This document shows, piece by piece, positions 27,047 through 34,897 of a stretch of 64,000 bases of DNA (positions are counted from its first letter, which is position 1; every line of letters begins with the position of its first letter). The translations under genes were made by a program, and so were the position numbers. Source of the stretch: Nocardioidaceae bacterium (GTDB lineage Bacteria > Actinomycetota > Actinomycetes > Propionibacteriales > Nocardioidaceae). The notes beneath the pieces were generated by a model, which was not told the origin of the DNA, did not search any database, and worked only from the letters and a program-made list of their open reading frames with translations. The stretch is from contig JAURVT010000010.1 in NCBI GenBank assembly GCA_030655315.1, positions 118,031 through 182,030 on the forward strand, in the 5' to 3' direction.

Positions 27047-28675
27047 GTGGCCGACGTCGACGTGCCGGACGTGCGCGGGGTGCGACCCGACATCGCGCAG
27101 TCCTGGCACCGGGTGGGGCTCTCCGGCCTCGACCCCGCGGGAGCCTTCGACCGCCTCGTGCCCGCCGAGGTGGACCTCGAGAGCCCCCTGGTGGTCGGCG
27201 CCGCACCGGTGCTCGACGAGCTCGAGGCGGGGCTGAGCGGCAGCGGCTACCTGACCGTGCTCGTCGACCGCGACTGCCGCGTGGTGCGTCGCTGGTTCGA
27301 CGACGTCGCCGCGCGGGAGAGCTTCGACGACCTCAACATCGTCCACGGCGCCCGCCTCGACGAGGACACCATCGGCACCAGCGCGCTCGGCACCGTGATG
27401 GAGACGCGGCACGGGATGGTCGTCAACGGCCCCGAGCACTTCGTCGAGCCGCTGCGCGCCTTCAGCTGCTACGGCCACCCGATCCGGCACCCGGTGACCC
27501 GCCGCATCGAGGGCGTCCTCGACATCTCCTCGGTGGTCGACCGCGCGAGCCCCCTCCTGCCGCCGCTGATCGAGCGCGCGGTGCACGACGTCGAGCAGCG
27601 GTTGCTCGACCGCAGCCGGACCTCGGAGAAGAACCTCCTCTGGGCCTTCCAGGCCGCGTCGCGCCAGCGCCGTCGCGCGGTGGTCGCGATCGGTGACGAC
27701 CTCGTGCTGTCCAACCGCACGGCGTCCGACCTGCTCGGACCGTCGGACGTGGCGCTGATGCGCGCGCTGGCCGAGGACCCCTGCCAGGGCGACCGGACGT
27801 CGATCGCCCTGACGCTGCAGAGCGGCGAGGACGTGGCGGTCGAGGTGCTGCGCGTCGGCGGGGCCCGCGACGGCCTGCTGCTCAGCATCGACCTGCGCGG
27901 GCAGGCCCGGCCGAGGGGCCCGGCGACGCCGACCACGTCCACGGCGCCGGTGCTGGTCACCGGCCCGCCCGGGTCGGGCCGCTCCACCCGTGCGCTCGAG
28001 CTGGCCTGCCGGCGCCCCGTCACGGTGCTGCCCGCGTCCGACGTGCTGGTGCGCGGCGAGCAGCCGTGGGCCGCCGACCTCGACGCCGCGGTGCGTCGCG
28101 GCGTCGGCACGGTCTGCGTCGACGGCATCGACCTCCTGCCCGACCCGCTGCTCGACCTGGTGGCCCGGGCCGTCGACCGTCCGGGGCGGCCCGCGCTGGT
28201 GCTCACCTCCGGGCCGGTCGACGACCTGGTCGGACGCGCCGCCGCGCTCGCGGGCACGGCGACGACCCGCGAGGTGCTGCTGCCCCTGAGCGCCCGTCGC
28301 CAGGACGTCCCCGAGCTCGCCGCATCGATGCTGCGCCAGGTGGCGCCGGGGTCGTCGCTGCACCTCACGCCCGGCACGGTCCGCACGCTGGCCGCCCAGC
28401 CGTGGCCGGGCAACCTGCGCGAGCTGAGGGCCGTGCTCGAGCACGCCGCGTCACGCCGCTCGTCCGGGGGCCTCACCCCCGACGACCTGCCCGAGCAGTA
28501 CCGGACCGCCCGCTCGTCCGAGCACCTGGCGCCGCTCGCGCAGGCCGAGCGCGACGTCATCGTCACCGCGCTGCGGGCCTGCGACGGCAACAAGGCCCGT
28601 GCGGCGCGAGACCTCGGCCTCTCGCGGACGACCCTCTACGCCCGGATGCGGGCCCTGCACGTCACCACCTACTGA
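27047..28675 (+). CDS. GAF-domain Fis-type transcriptional activator (AcoR/MimR-like)
   Basis: This 542-residue regulator has an N-terminal GAF-like sensor region (GYLTVLVDRDCRVVRRWFDD; HGMVVNGPEHFVEPLRAFSC), a degenerate AAA+ domain with Walker A GPPGSGRST and a late PWPGNLRELR segment, and a C-terminal Fis helix-turn-helix (GNKARAARDLGLSRTTLYAR). The GAFTGA loop that contacts sigma-54 is absent, as usual in actinobacteria, so it probably works with ordinary sigma factors. GTG 27047 is preceded by GGAGG with 5-nt spacing; GTG 27008 is a weaker option. It is divergent from the NDMA-type dehydrogenase and directly upstream of mftA, and probably activates both. Confidence 0.88.
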   Translation: MADVDVPDVRGVRPDIAQSWHRVGLSGLDPAGAFDRLVPAEVDLESPLVVGAAPVLDELEAGLSGSGYLTVLVDRDCRVVRRWFDDVAARESFDDLNIVHGARLDEDTIGTSALGTVMETRHGMVVNGPEHFVEPLRAFSCYGHPIRHPVTRRIEGVLDISSVVDRASPLLPPLIERAVHDVEQRLLDRSRTSEKNLLWAFQAASRQRRRAVVAIGDDLVLSNRTASDLLGPSDVALMRALAEDPCQGDRTSIALTLQSGEDVAVEVLRVGGARDGLLLSIDLRGQARPRGPATPTTSTAPVLVTGPPGSGRSTRALELACRRPVTVLPASDVLVRGEQPWAADLDAAVRRGVGTVCVDGIDLLPDPLLDLVARAVDRPGRPALVLTSGPVDDLVGRAAALAGTATTREVLLPLSARRQDVPELAASMLRQVAPGSSLHLTPGTVRTLAAQPWPGNLRELRAVLEHAASRRSSGGLTPDDLPEQYRTARSSEHLAPLAQAERDVIVTALRACDGNKARAARDLGLSRTTLYARMRALHVTTY

Positions 28676-28692
28676 CCACCGACGACGCCGAG

Positions 28693-28709
28693 TGTCCAGA
28701 ACCTGAACA
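28693..28709. promoter_or_regulatory. Inverted-repeat operator upstream of mftA
   Basis: TGTCCA-gaacc-TGAACA has the same half-sites and the same 5-bp spacer as the site at 26960-26976, with one substitution in the left half. Symmetry extends one further base pair on each side (G...C). It is 65 bp upstream of the mftA start. Confidence 0.65.
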
Positions 28710-28773
28710 CCCACGGCACCCTCCCGCGAGGATGCTGGCCCCACCCATCCGCACGACCCACGAGGAGCCCTCC

Positions 28774-28881
28774 ATGGACCCGAGCCCCAGCACCGCAGGC
28801 CAGGACGCACCCACGGACGAGGTCGTGGTCGACGACCTCGTCGAGGACGTCTCCATCGACGGCATGTGCGGCGTCTACTGA
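28774..28881 (+). CDS. mftA: Mycofactocin precursor peptide MftA
   Basis: This 35-residue peptide ends in the invariant mycofactocin core IDGMCGVY. MftC, helped by MftB, oxidatively decarboxylates the terminal Tyr and crosslinks it to the preceding Val; MftE and MftD then convert the released dipeptide into the redox core. The acidic leader (EVVVDDLVEDVS) is typical of the family and serves as the recognition sequence. CGAGGAG is 6 nt upstream of ATG 28774. mftB starts 7 bp after the stop. Confidence 0.97.
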   Translation: MDPSPSTAGQDAPTDEVVVDDLVEDVSIDGMCGVY

Positions 28882-28888
28882 GGTCGCC

Positions 28889-29182
28889 ATGAGCACGCTG
28901 ACGGCCGACACGATGCTCGACGAGCGCTGGGAGCTGTCGGCGTCGGTCGCGCTGCGCCCCGAGCCGTTCGGGGCGCTGGCCTACCACTTCGGCAACCGGC
29001 GCCTGACGTTCCTGAAGCGGCCCGAGCTCGTCGCCGTCGTGCGGGCGCTCGCCGGCGCCGCGTCGGTCCGAGCCGCGCTCGAGGCCGCCGAGGTCCCGGC
29101 GGCGCAGTGGCCCGCCTACCTCGCCGCGCTGCGGGGCCTGGCCACGTCCGACATGCTCCGACCCGGTGGAGGGAACACCTGA
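28889..29182 (+). CDS. mftB: Mycofactocin peptide chaperone MftB
   Basis: This 97-residue RRE/PqqD-like protein binds the MftA leader and presents the peptide to MftC. The family features are visible: ELSASVALRPEPFGALAYHF followed by GNRRLTFLKRPELV, a small beta-sheet with a helical C-terminus. Its stop shares one nucleotide with the mftC start (TGATG), so the two are coupled. Confidence 0.95.
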   Translation: MSTLTADTMLDERWELSASVALRPEPFGALAYHFGNRRLTFLKRPELVAVVRALAGAASVRAALEAAEVPAAQWPAYLAALRGLATSDMLRPGGGNT

Positions 29183-30423
29183 TGACCCTGCTCGACGACC
29201 GTCCGCCCCGCACCACGCCGGCCGGCGGAACCCTGATCGACCAGTTCGAGGTCGGCCTCGACGCGCCGATCTGCCTGACGTGGGAGCTGACCTACGCCTG
29301 CAACCTGTCGTGCGCGCATTGCCTGTCGTCGTCGGGGCGCCGCGACCCCGACGAGCTGACCACCGAGCAGTGCGAGGCGGTGATCGACGAGCTGCAGCGG
29401 ATGCAGGTGTTCTACGTCAACATCGGCGGCGGCGAGCCGACGATCCGACCGGACTTCTGGCACCTGCTGCAGTACGCCGTCGACCACCAGGTGGGCGTCA
29501 AGTTCTCCACCAACGGGGTGCGGCTCACCCCCGAGAAGGCCCGGCTGCTCGCGTCGACGGACTACGTCGACGTGCAGGTCTCGCTCGACGGCGCCACCGC
29601 CGAGGTCAACGACTACGTGCGCGGCCCCGGCTCGTACGACACCGCCCTCACCGCGCTGCAGAACCTGCAGGACGCGGGCTTCCGCGACGCCAAGATCTCG
29701 GTGGTGGTGACGCGGCAGAACGTCACCCAGCTCGACGAGTTCAAGGCCATCGCCGACCGGTTCGGGGCGACGCTCCGGCTGACCCGGATGCGCCCGTCGG
29801 GTCGTGGCGCCGACGTCTGGGACGAGCTGCACCCGCTGCCCGAGCAGCAGCGCGTGCTCTACGACTGGCTGGTCGCCCACGGCGAGGGCGTGCTGACCGG
29901 CGACTCCTTCTTCCACCTCGCGCCGTTCGGCGAGGCGCTGCCCGGCCTCAACCTGTGCGGCGCCGGCCGGGTCGTCTGCCTGATCGACCCGGTGGGCGAC
30001 GTGTACGCCTGCCCGTTCGCCATCCACGACACGTTCCTGGCCGGCAACGTGCTCGGCGACGGTGGGTTCGGGGAGGTGTGGCAGCGCTCGGAGCTGTTCG
30101 CCGACCTCCGGTCGCCGCAGACGTCGGGTGCGTGCACGCGGTGCTCGTTCTTCGACGCGTGCCGCGGCGGCTGCATGGCGGCCAAGTTCTTCACCGGGCT
30201 CCCGCTCGACGGCCCCGACCCCGAGTGCGTCCAGGGCCACGGCGAGCAGGCCCTCGCCGGCGACCGTCAGGTGCCGGCCGCGAGCCAGGACCACTCCCGC
30301 ACCACGCCCGCCCGCAACCAGCCGGTGATGCTCACGCTGAGCCGGCGCGAGGACGTCCTGACGCCCGCGGCGCCACCGGTGTCGGCGTGCGCCGAGGACC
30401 CGCTGGCCGGCTTCACCCTCTGA
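29182..30423 (+). CDS. mftC: Mycofactocin radical SAM maturase MftC
   Basis: MftC uses a radical SAM cluster to decarboxylate and crosslink the C-terminal Val-Tyr of MftA. The CX3CX2C motif CNLSCAHC lies at residues 40-47, the SAM-binding GGGEPT at about 93-98, and SPASM-type auxiliary-cluster cysteines occur in LCGAGRVVCLIDPVGDVYAC and CTRCSFFDACRGGC. The 413-residue length is slightly longer than usual because of a ~60-residue tail after the last cysteine pair that lacks a known motif. Confidence 0.97.
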   Translation: MTLLDDRPPRTTPAGGTLIDQFEVGLDAPICLTWELTYACNLSCAHCLSSSGRRDPDELTTEQCEAVIDELQRMQVFYVNIGGGEPTIRPDFWHLLQYAVDHQVGVKFSTNGVRLTPEKARLLASTDYVDVQVSLDGATAEVNDYVRGPGSYDTALTALQNLQDAGFRDAKISVVVTRQNVTQLDEFKAIADRFGATLRLTRMRPSGRGADVWDELHPLPEQQRVLYDWLVAHGEGVLTGDSFFHLAPFGEALPGLNLCGAGRVVCLIDPVGDVYACPFAIHDTFLAGNVLGDGGFGEVWQRSELFADLRSPQTSGACTRCSFFDACRGGCMAAKFFTGLPLDGPDPECVQGHGEQALAGDRQVPAASQDHSRTTPARNQPVMLTLSRREDVLTPAAPPVSACAEDPLAGFTL

Positions 30424-30437
30424 AGGCAGGCACCCCG

Positions 30438-31655
30438 ATGGACGCACGCATCCGCAACCCCTGGGCCCAGAACCCGTGGTTCGAGTCGGTCGCCGAGGCC
30501 CAGCGACGGGCGCGCAAGCGACTCCCGTCGTCGGTCTACTCCGCCCTGGTCGCCGGCTCCGAGCGCGGCACCACGATCGACGACAACCTCGCCGCCTTCG
30601 GCGAGCTGGGCTTCGCGCCGCACGTCGCCGGCCACCAGCCCGAGCGCAGCCAGGCCACCTCGGTGATGGGCCAGACGATCTCGATGCCGGTGATCATCTC
30701 GCCGACGGGCGTCCAGGCCGTGCACCCCGAAGGCGAGGTGGCCGTCGCCCGGGCCGCGGCGGCGCGCGGCACCGTCATGGGGCTGAGCAACTTCGCGAGC
30801 AAGTCGGTCGAGGAGGTCGTCGCGGCGAACCCGCAGACCTTCTTCCAGATGTACTGGACCGGCGACCGCGACGTGATGGTCCAGCGGATGGAGCGGGCGC
30901 GCGCGGCGGGCGCGGTGGGCCTGATCGCCACGCTCGACTGGTCGTTCTCCATGGGCCGCGACTGGGGCAGCCCGGAGATCCCCGAGAAGGTCGACCTCGC
31001 CACCGCGATCAAGTTCGCCCCGCAGGTGCTGCGCCGGCCGCGCTGGCTGGCCCAGTTCGCGCGCACCGGCGAGCTGCCCGACCTCACCGCCCCCAACCTC
31101 GCCGCCCCGGGGGCCCTCAAGGGGCCGACCTTCTTCGGCGCGTACGGCGAGTGGATGCAGACCCCGCCCCCCACCTGGGACGACGTGGTCTGGATGCGCA
31201 AGGAGTGGGGCGGGCCGTTCATGCTCAAGGGCGTCTGCCGGGTCGACGACGCACGCCGCGCGGTCGACTCCGGCGTCACCGCGCTCTCGGTCTCCAACCA
31301 CGGCGGCAACAACCTCGACGGCACCCCGGCCACCATCCGGGTGCTGCCCTCGGTGGCCGAGGCGGTCGGCGACCAGGTCGAGGTCGTGCTCGACGGCGGC
31401 ATCCGCCGGGGGAGCGACGTGGTCAAGGCCGTGGCGCTCGGGGCCCGGGCGGTGATGATCGGCCGCGCCTACCTGTGGGGCCTCGCCGCGAACGGCCAGC
31501 CGGGCGTGGAGAACGTCCTCGACGTGCTGCGCGGCGGCATCGACTCCGCGCTGCTCGGCCTCGGGCTCTCCTCGATCGACCAGCTCGCCCCCGAGCACGT
31601 CGTCGTGCCGCCCGGGTTCACCCGCGAGCTCGGGGTCGCCGGGCCGGGCTCGTGA
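30438..31655 (+). CDS. mftD: Mycofactocin FMN oxidase MftD (lactate-oxidase family)
   Basis: MftD oxidatively deaminates the dipeptide core (AHDP) to give premycofactocin. This 405-residue FMN-dependent alpha-hydroxyacid-oxidase-fold protein shows MPVIISPTGVQAVHPEGE, the substrate/FMN loop SNHGGNNLDGTPATIR with the catalytic His, and the phosphate-binding LDGGIRRGSDVVKA and GRAYLWGLA. It starts 14 bp after mftC and overlaps mftE by 4 nt. Confidence 0.96.
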   Translation: MDARIRNPWAQNPWFESVAEAQRRARKRLPSSVYSALVAGSERGTTIDDNLAAFGELGFAPHVAGHQPERSQATSVMGQTISMPVIISPTGVQAVHPEGEVAVARAAAARGTVMGLSNFASKSVEEVVAANPQTFFQMYWTGDRDVMVQRMERARAAGAVGLIATLDWSFSMGRDWGSPEIPEKVDLATAIKFAPQVLRRPRWLAQFARTGELPDLTAPNLAAPGALKGPTFFGAYGEWMQTPPPTWDDVVWMRKEWGGPFMLKGVCRVDDARRAVDSGVTALSVSNHGGNNLDGTPATIRVLPSVAEAVGDQVEVVLDGGIRRGSDVVKAVALGARAVMIGRAYLWGLAANGQPGVENVLDVLRGGIDSALLGLGLSSIDQLAPEHVVVPPGFTRELGVAGPGS

Positions 31656-32371
31656 CCGGCGACGGCGGACGGCTCGCCGACCGCGTCTGGCCCGACGTGC
31701 CCGCGCGCCCGCTGCTGCTCGTCCCGGTCGGGTCCACCGAGCAGCACGGCCCGCACCTGCCGCTCGACACCGACACGGTGATCGCGGTCGCGGTGGCCGA
31801 CGCGGCCGCGGCGGCGCTCGGCGTCGGCTCGGCCGAGGACGTCGTGGTCGCCCCCGCCGTCGGCTACGGCTCCAGCGGCGAGCACCAGGCGTTCGCCGGC
31901 ACCGTCTCGATCGGGACGGACGTCCTGCGCCTGCTGGTCGTCGAGCTGGTCCGGTCGGTCGCGGCCTGGGCCGGGCGGGTCGTCCTGGTCAACGGCCACG
32001 GCGGCAACGTCGAGGCGCTGGCGTCCGCGGTGGCCCAGCTCGTCGAGGAGGGGCACGACGTGGACTGGGTGCCCTGCGCCACCGAGGACGTCGACCTGCA
32101 CGCCGGCCGCACCGAGACGTCGCTGATGCTGCACCTGCGCCCGGGGTCGGTCGACCTGTCGCGGGCCGAGGCGGGCTGCACGCGGCCGCTGGGCGAGCTG
32201 CTCCCGTCGCTGCGGGCCGGCGGGGTGGCGGCGGTGTCGCCCAACGGCGTGCTCGGCGACCCGGCCGGGGCGTCGGCCGCCGAGGGCGGGCGGGTGCTCG
32301 CGGCCATGGCCCGCACCCTCGTCCTGCGGGCGCACCGGCCCGATCTCGCCCACGCCGGACCGACCGGGTGA
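31652..32371 (+). CDS. mftE: Mycofactocin peptidase MftE (creatininase family)
   Basis: MftE cleaves the modified MftA to release the C-terminal crosslinked dipeptide. The 239-residue creatininase-fold protein contains VPVGSTEQHGPHLPLDTDT and VNGHGGNVEAL, which carry the divalent-metal ligands, and the TETSLMLHL segment. GTG 31652 overlaps the mftD stop; its own stop overlaps the SDR start by 4 nt. Confidence 0.96.
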   Translation: MTGDGGRLADRVWPDVPARPLLLVPVGSTEQHGPHLPLDTDTVIAVAVADAAAAALGVGSAEDVVVAPAVGYGSSGEHQAFAGTVSIGTDVLRLLVVELVRSVAAWAGRVVLVNGHGGNVEALASAVAQLVEEGHDVDWVPCATEDVDLHAGRTETSLMLHLRPGSVDLSRAEAGCTRPLGELLPSLRAGGVAAVSPNGVLGDPAGASAAEGGRVLAAMARTLVLRAHRPDLAHAGPTG

Positions 32372-33171
32372 GCGGGTCGCCCGTCGCGCTGGTGACCGGT
32401 GCGGCCCGCGGGATCGGGGCGGCCACCGTGCACGCCCTGTGCGAGCAGGGCTACCGGGTCGTGGCCGTCGACTCCTGCGCCGGCGACGGTCCCGGGCGTC
32501 CCGCCGGCGTCGACTACCCGCTGGCCACGTCCGACGACCTCGAGGCCGTGGCGGCGGCGCACCCGGGACGGGTGGACGTCGTCGTCGCGGACGTCCGCGA
32601 CCGGGCCGCCCTCGGGGCCGCCGCGACGTCGGCGGTGGAGCGTCACGGGCACCTGGACGCCGTGGTCGCCGCGGCCGCCGTGATCGCCGGGGGCACGTCG
32701 CTGTGGGACGCGCCCGAGGAGCACCTGCGCGCCCAGTGGGACGTCGACGTCCGCGGGGTGTGGAACACCGCGGCCGCGTGCGTGCCGCACCTGCTGGCCG
32801 GGCCGGACCCCTCGCGCGGCCGGTTCGTCGCGGTCGCGTCGGCGGCGGGCGACCGCGGCCTGTTCCACCTCGCGGCCTACAACGTGGCCAAGCACGCCGT
32901 CGTCGGCCTCGTGAAGGGCCTGGCCGCCGACCTCGTCGCGACCGGCGTCACCGCCGTCGCGGTCTCGCCCGGCTCCACGCGCACCGACATGCTCGACGCC
33001 ACCGCCGCGCTCTACGACCTCGACGACGCCGAGGCCCTGGCGTCCGCCCAGCTGCTCCGGCGGCTGCTCGCCCCCGAGGAGGTCGCCGCCACGATCGCGT
33101 TCTGCTGCTCCCGCGAGGGGGCGGTGCTCAACGGCTCGGTGGTGTCGGCCGACGGGGGCTTCGGCGGATGA
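32368..33171 (+). CDS. Mycofactocin-coupled SDR-family oxidoreductase
   Basis: This 267-residue short-chain dehydrogenase lies between mftE and mftF with 4-nt overlaps on both sides. It has the glycine motif TGAARGIGAA, a catalytic YNVAKHA, and PGSTRTDM. Members found inside mycofactocin operons bind NAD non-exchangeably and are thought to hand electrons to mycofactocin. Its position inside the operon, instead of elsewhere in the genome, suggests a dedicated partner enzyme; the substrate is unknown. Confidence 0.92.
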   Translation: MSGSPVALVTGAARGIGAATVHALCEQGYRVVAVDSCAGDGPGRPAGVDYPLATSDDLEAVAAAHPGRVDVVVADVRDRAALGAAATSAVERHGHLDAVVAAAAVIAGGTSLWDAPEEHLRAQWDVDVRGVWNTAAACVPHLLAGPDPSRGRFVAVASAAGDRGLFHLAAYNVAKHAVVGLVKGLAADLVATGVTAVAVSPGSTRTDMLDATAALYDLDDAEALASAQLLRRLLAPEEVAATIAFCCSREGAVLNGSVVSADGGFGG

Positions 33172-34559
33172 CGCTGCCGCGCGACGCCCGGGTCCGGCTG
33201 GCGCCGGGGGTACGGGTGCGCGACGGCGGCCGGACCCTCGTCGGCGGCGCACCGACCCGCGTCAGCCACCTCGGTGCCGTGGCGGCCGACCTGCTCGGCG
33301 ACGGCGAGCTGCGCGCCGTCGACCCGCGCGAGAGGGCCCTGGCCGACCGGCTCGTCGACAGCGGGATGGCGCTGACGGTGGGCTCCTCGCTCCCGGAGGT
33401 GCCGCTGGACGACGTGACCTGCGTCGTGCCGGTGCGTGACCGTCCCTTCGCGCTCGAGCGTCTGCTCGCCGGGCTGGACGGCGCGGTCCGCGTGCTCGTG
33501 GTGGACGACGGGTCGCTCGACCCCGGGGCGACGCGGGTGGTGGCCGAGCGGCACGGGGCCGACGCGCTCCTGCTGCCGGTCAACGGCGGGCCCGCGGCGG
33601 CGCGCAACGCCGGCCTGGCGCAGGTCACGACGCGGTTCGTCCTGCTCGCCGACTCCGACGTGGTCCTGCGACCGGACGACGTGCGCGACCTCGTCCGCCA
33701 CCTCGGCGACCCGGACGTCGCGCTGGTGGCGCCCCGGGTGCTCGGGCTGGAGGGCGGTGACGGCTGGCTCGACCGGTACGAGGCGGTCCGGTCGTCCCTC
33801 GACCTCGGGCCGCGCTCGGCGCTCGTGCGTCCGCGGTCGACGGTCGCGTGGGTGCCGTCGGCGGTGCTCGTCGGACGGGTGGCGGCCCTGGACGACGGTT
33901 TCGACGCGTCGATGCGGTCGGGGGAGGACGTCGACCTCGTGTGGCGGCTGTGCGCGCAGGGGTGGCGGGTCCGGTACGACGCCGACGTCGTGGTGCGCCA
34001 CGAGAACCGGGTGCGGCTGCTGCCCTGGCTGGGCCGCAAGGCGTTCTACGGCTCGTCCGCGCAACCGCTCGCCGAGCGCCACGGACGCGCGGTCGCCCCC
34101 GCCGTGCTCACGCCGCTCGGCCTGCTCGTGACCGTCGCCGCCCTGGCCCAGCGCCGCTGGTCGGTGCCCTTGGTGCCGGCGTGCTGGCTCCTCACCAGCC
34201 TGCGGCTGTCCCGCCGGCTCGGACGCAGCGACCGGCCCGCCGTCCTCGCCGCCGAGCTGACGGCCCGGGCCGTGGGGTCCGCCGTCGACCAGACGACCGG
34301 CCTGCTGCTGCGCCACTGGTGGCCGCTCACCGCGCTCGCGTGCACCGTCTCGCCCCGGGCCCGCCGCGCCGTCCTGGCGTCGATGGCCGCCCAGGTGGTC
34401 GCCGAGCGTGCGCGGCCCGTCCCGCCGCCGCGCGGCCGGGGCTACTGGGCCGCCCGCCGCCTCGACGACCTGGCCTACGGCGCCGGCGTCTGGGCGGGCG
34501 CCCTCCGTGCCCGCTCCCTCGCCGCCCTCCTCCCCGACGTCCGGTGGCGCCGGGGCTGA
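33168..34559 (+). CDS. mftF: Mycofactocin glycosyltransferase MftF
   Basis: MftF adds a beta-1,4-glucan chain to premycofactocin. The 463-residue protein has an N-terminal PqqD/RRE-like part, a GT2 domain (CVVPVRDRPFALERLLAGLD; VVDDGSLDPG; the metal-binding LADSDVVLRPDD; SGEDVDLVWR), and a membrane-associated C-terminal region with hydrophobic segments. It is the last mft gene here; mftG, the GMC-type respiratory dehydrogenase often found next, is absent. Palindrome A3 begins 10 bp after the stop. Confidence 0.95.
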   Translation: MTLPRDARVRLAPGVRVRDGGRTLVGGAPTRVSHLGAVAADLLGDGELRAVDPRERALADRLVDSGMALTVGSSLPEVPLDDVTCVVPVRDRPFALERLLAGLDGAVRVLVVDDGSLDPGATRVVAERHGADALLLPVNGGPAAARNAGLAQVTTRFVLLADSDVVLRPDDVRDLVRHLGDPDVALVAPRVLGLEGGDGWLDRYEAVRSSLDLGPRSALVRPRSTVAWVPSAVLVGRVAALDDGFDASMRSGEDVDLVWRLCAQGWRVRYDADVVVRHENRVRLLPWLGRKAFYGSSAQPLAERHGRAVAPAVLTPLGLLVTVAALAQRRWSVPLVPACWLLTSLRLSRRLGRSDRPAVLAAELTARAVGSAVDQTTGLLLRHWWPLTALACTVSPRARRAVLASMAAQVVAERARPVPPPRGRGYWAARRLDDLAYGAGVWAGALRARSLAALLPDVRWRRG

Positions 34560-34568
34560 CGCTCGTCC

Positions 34569-34662
34569 TGTCGGATTCCCAGGTAGGCACGGTCTTCCGA
34601 CAGGACCACGGGGAGTTCTCCACGGTGGCGTCGGAGAACCGTGCCTACCTGGGAATCCGACA
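34569..34662. repeat. Family A palindromic repeat, complete copy 3
   Basis: The arms at 34569-34592 and 34639-34662 are perfectly complementary over 24 bp and identical in sequence to the arms of copy 2. The centre keeps the CCGAC.../...GTCGG stem but differs in the loop. It sits between mftF and etfB and may end the mycofactocin transcript, though no U-tract follows. Confidence 0.9.
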
Positions 34663-34897
34663 CGGGGACGCGGGGACGAATCGGACGGCCAGGCGGGGCG
34701 GTGGGGGGCGTGGACCACGACGGCGCGGGGGAGGGGGACGGAATAGGCTTGTGACCCAGACCATGCGGTCCCCCCTCGCGCCGACCGTTACCAATCGGTA
34801 ACGTGCAGGTAGCGACTAAGCGCTTGCTCAGTCGCACGCTGCACGTCCTGCGCAGGCAGGATCGACCGCACCGACCGCACCGAAACAGGAGGGCCTG
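34663..34897. promoter_or_regulatory. etfBA leader with stacked operator-like palindromes
   Basis: This region between repeat A3 and etfB holds no gene. It contains GTTACC-aatc-GGTAAC (34787-34802, perfect). Next comes a nested palindrome centred near 34823: ACGTGCAG at 34801-34808 with CTGCACGT at 34839-34846, enclosing GCGACT (34812-34817) with AGTCGC (34830-34835) around AAGCGCTTG. Such TAAGCGCTTG-like sites are typical of TetR-family repressors. AACAGGAGG at about 34884-34892 is the etfB ribosome-binding site. Confidence 0.6.
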
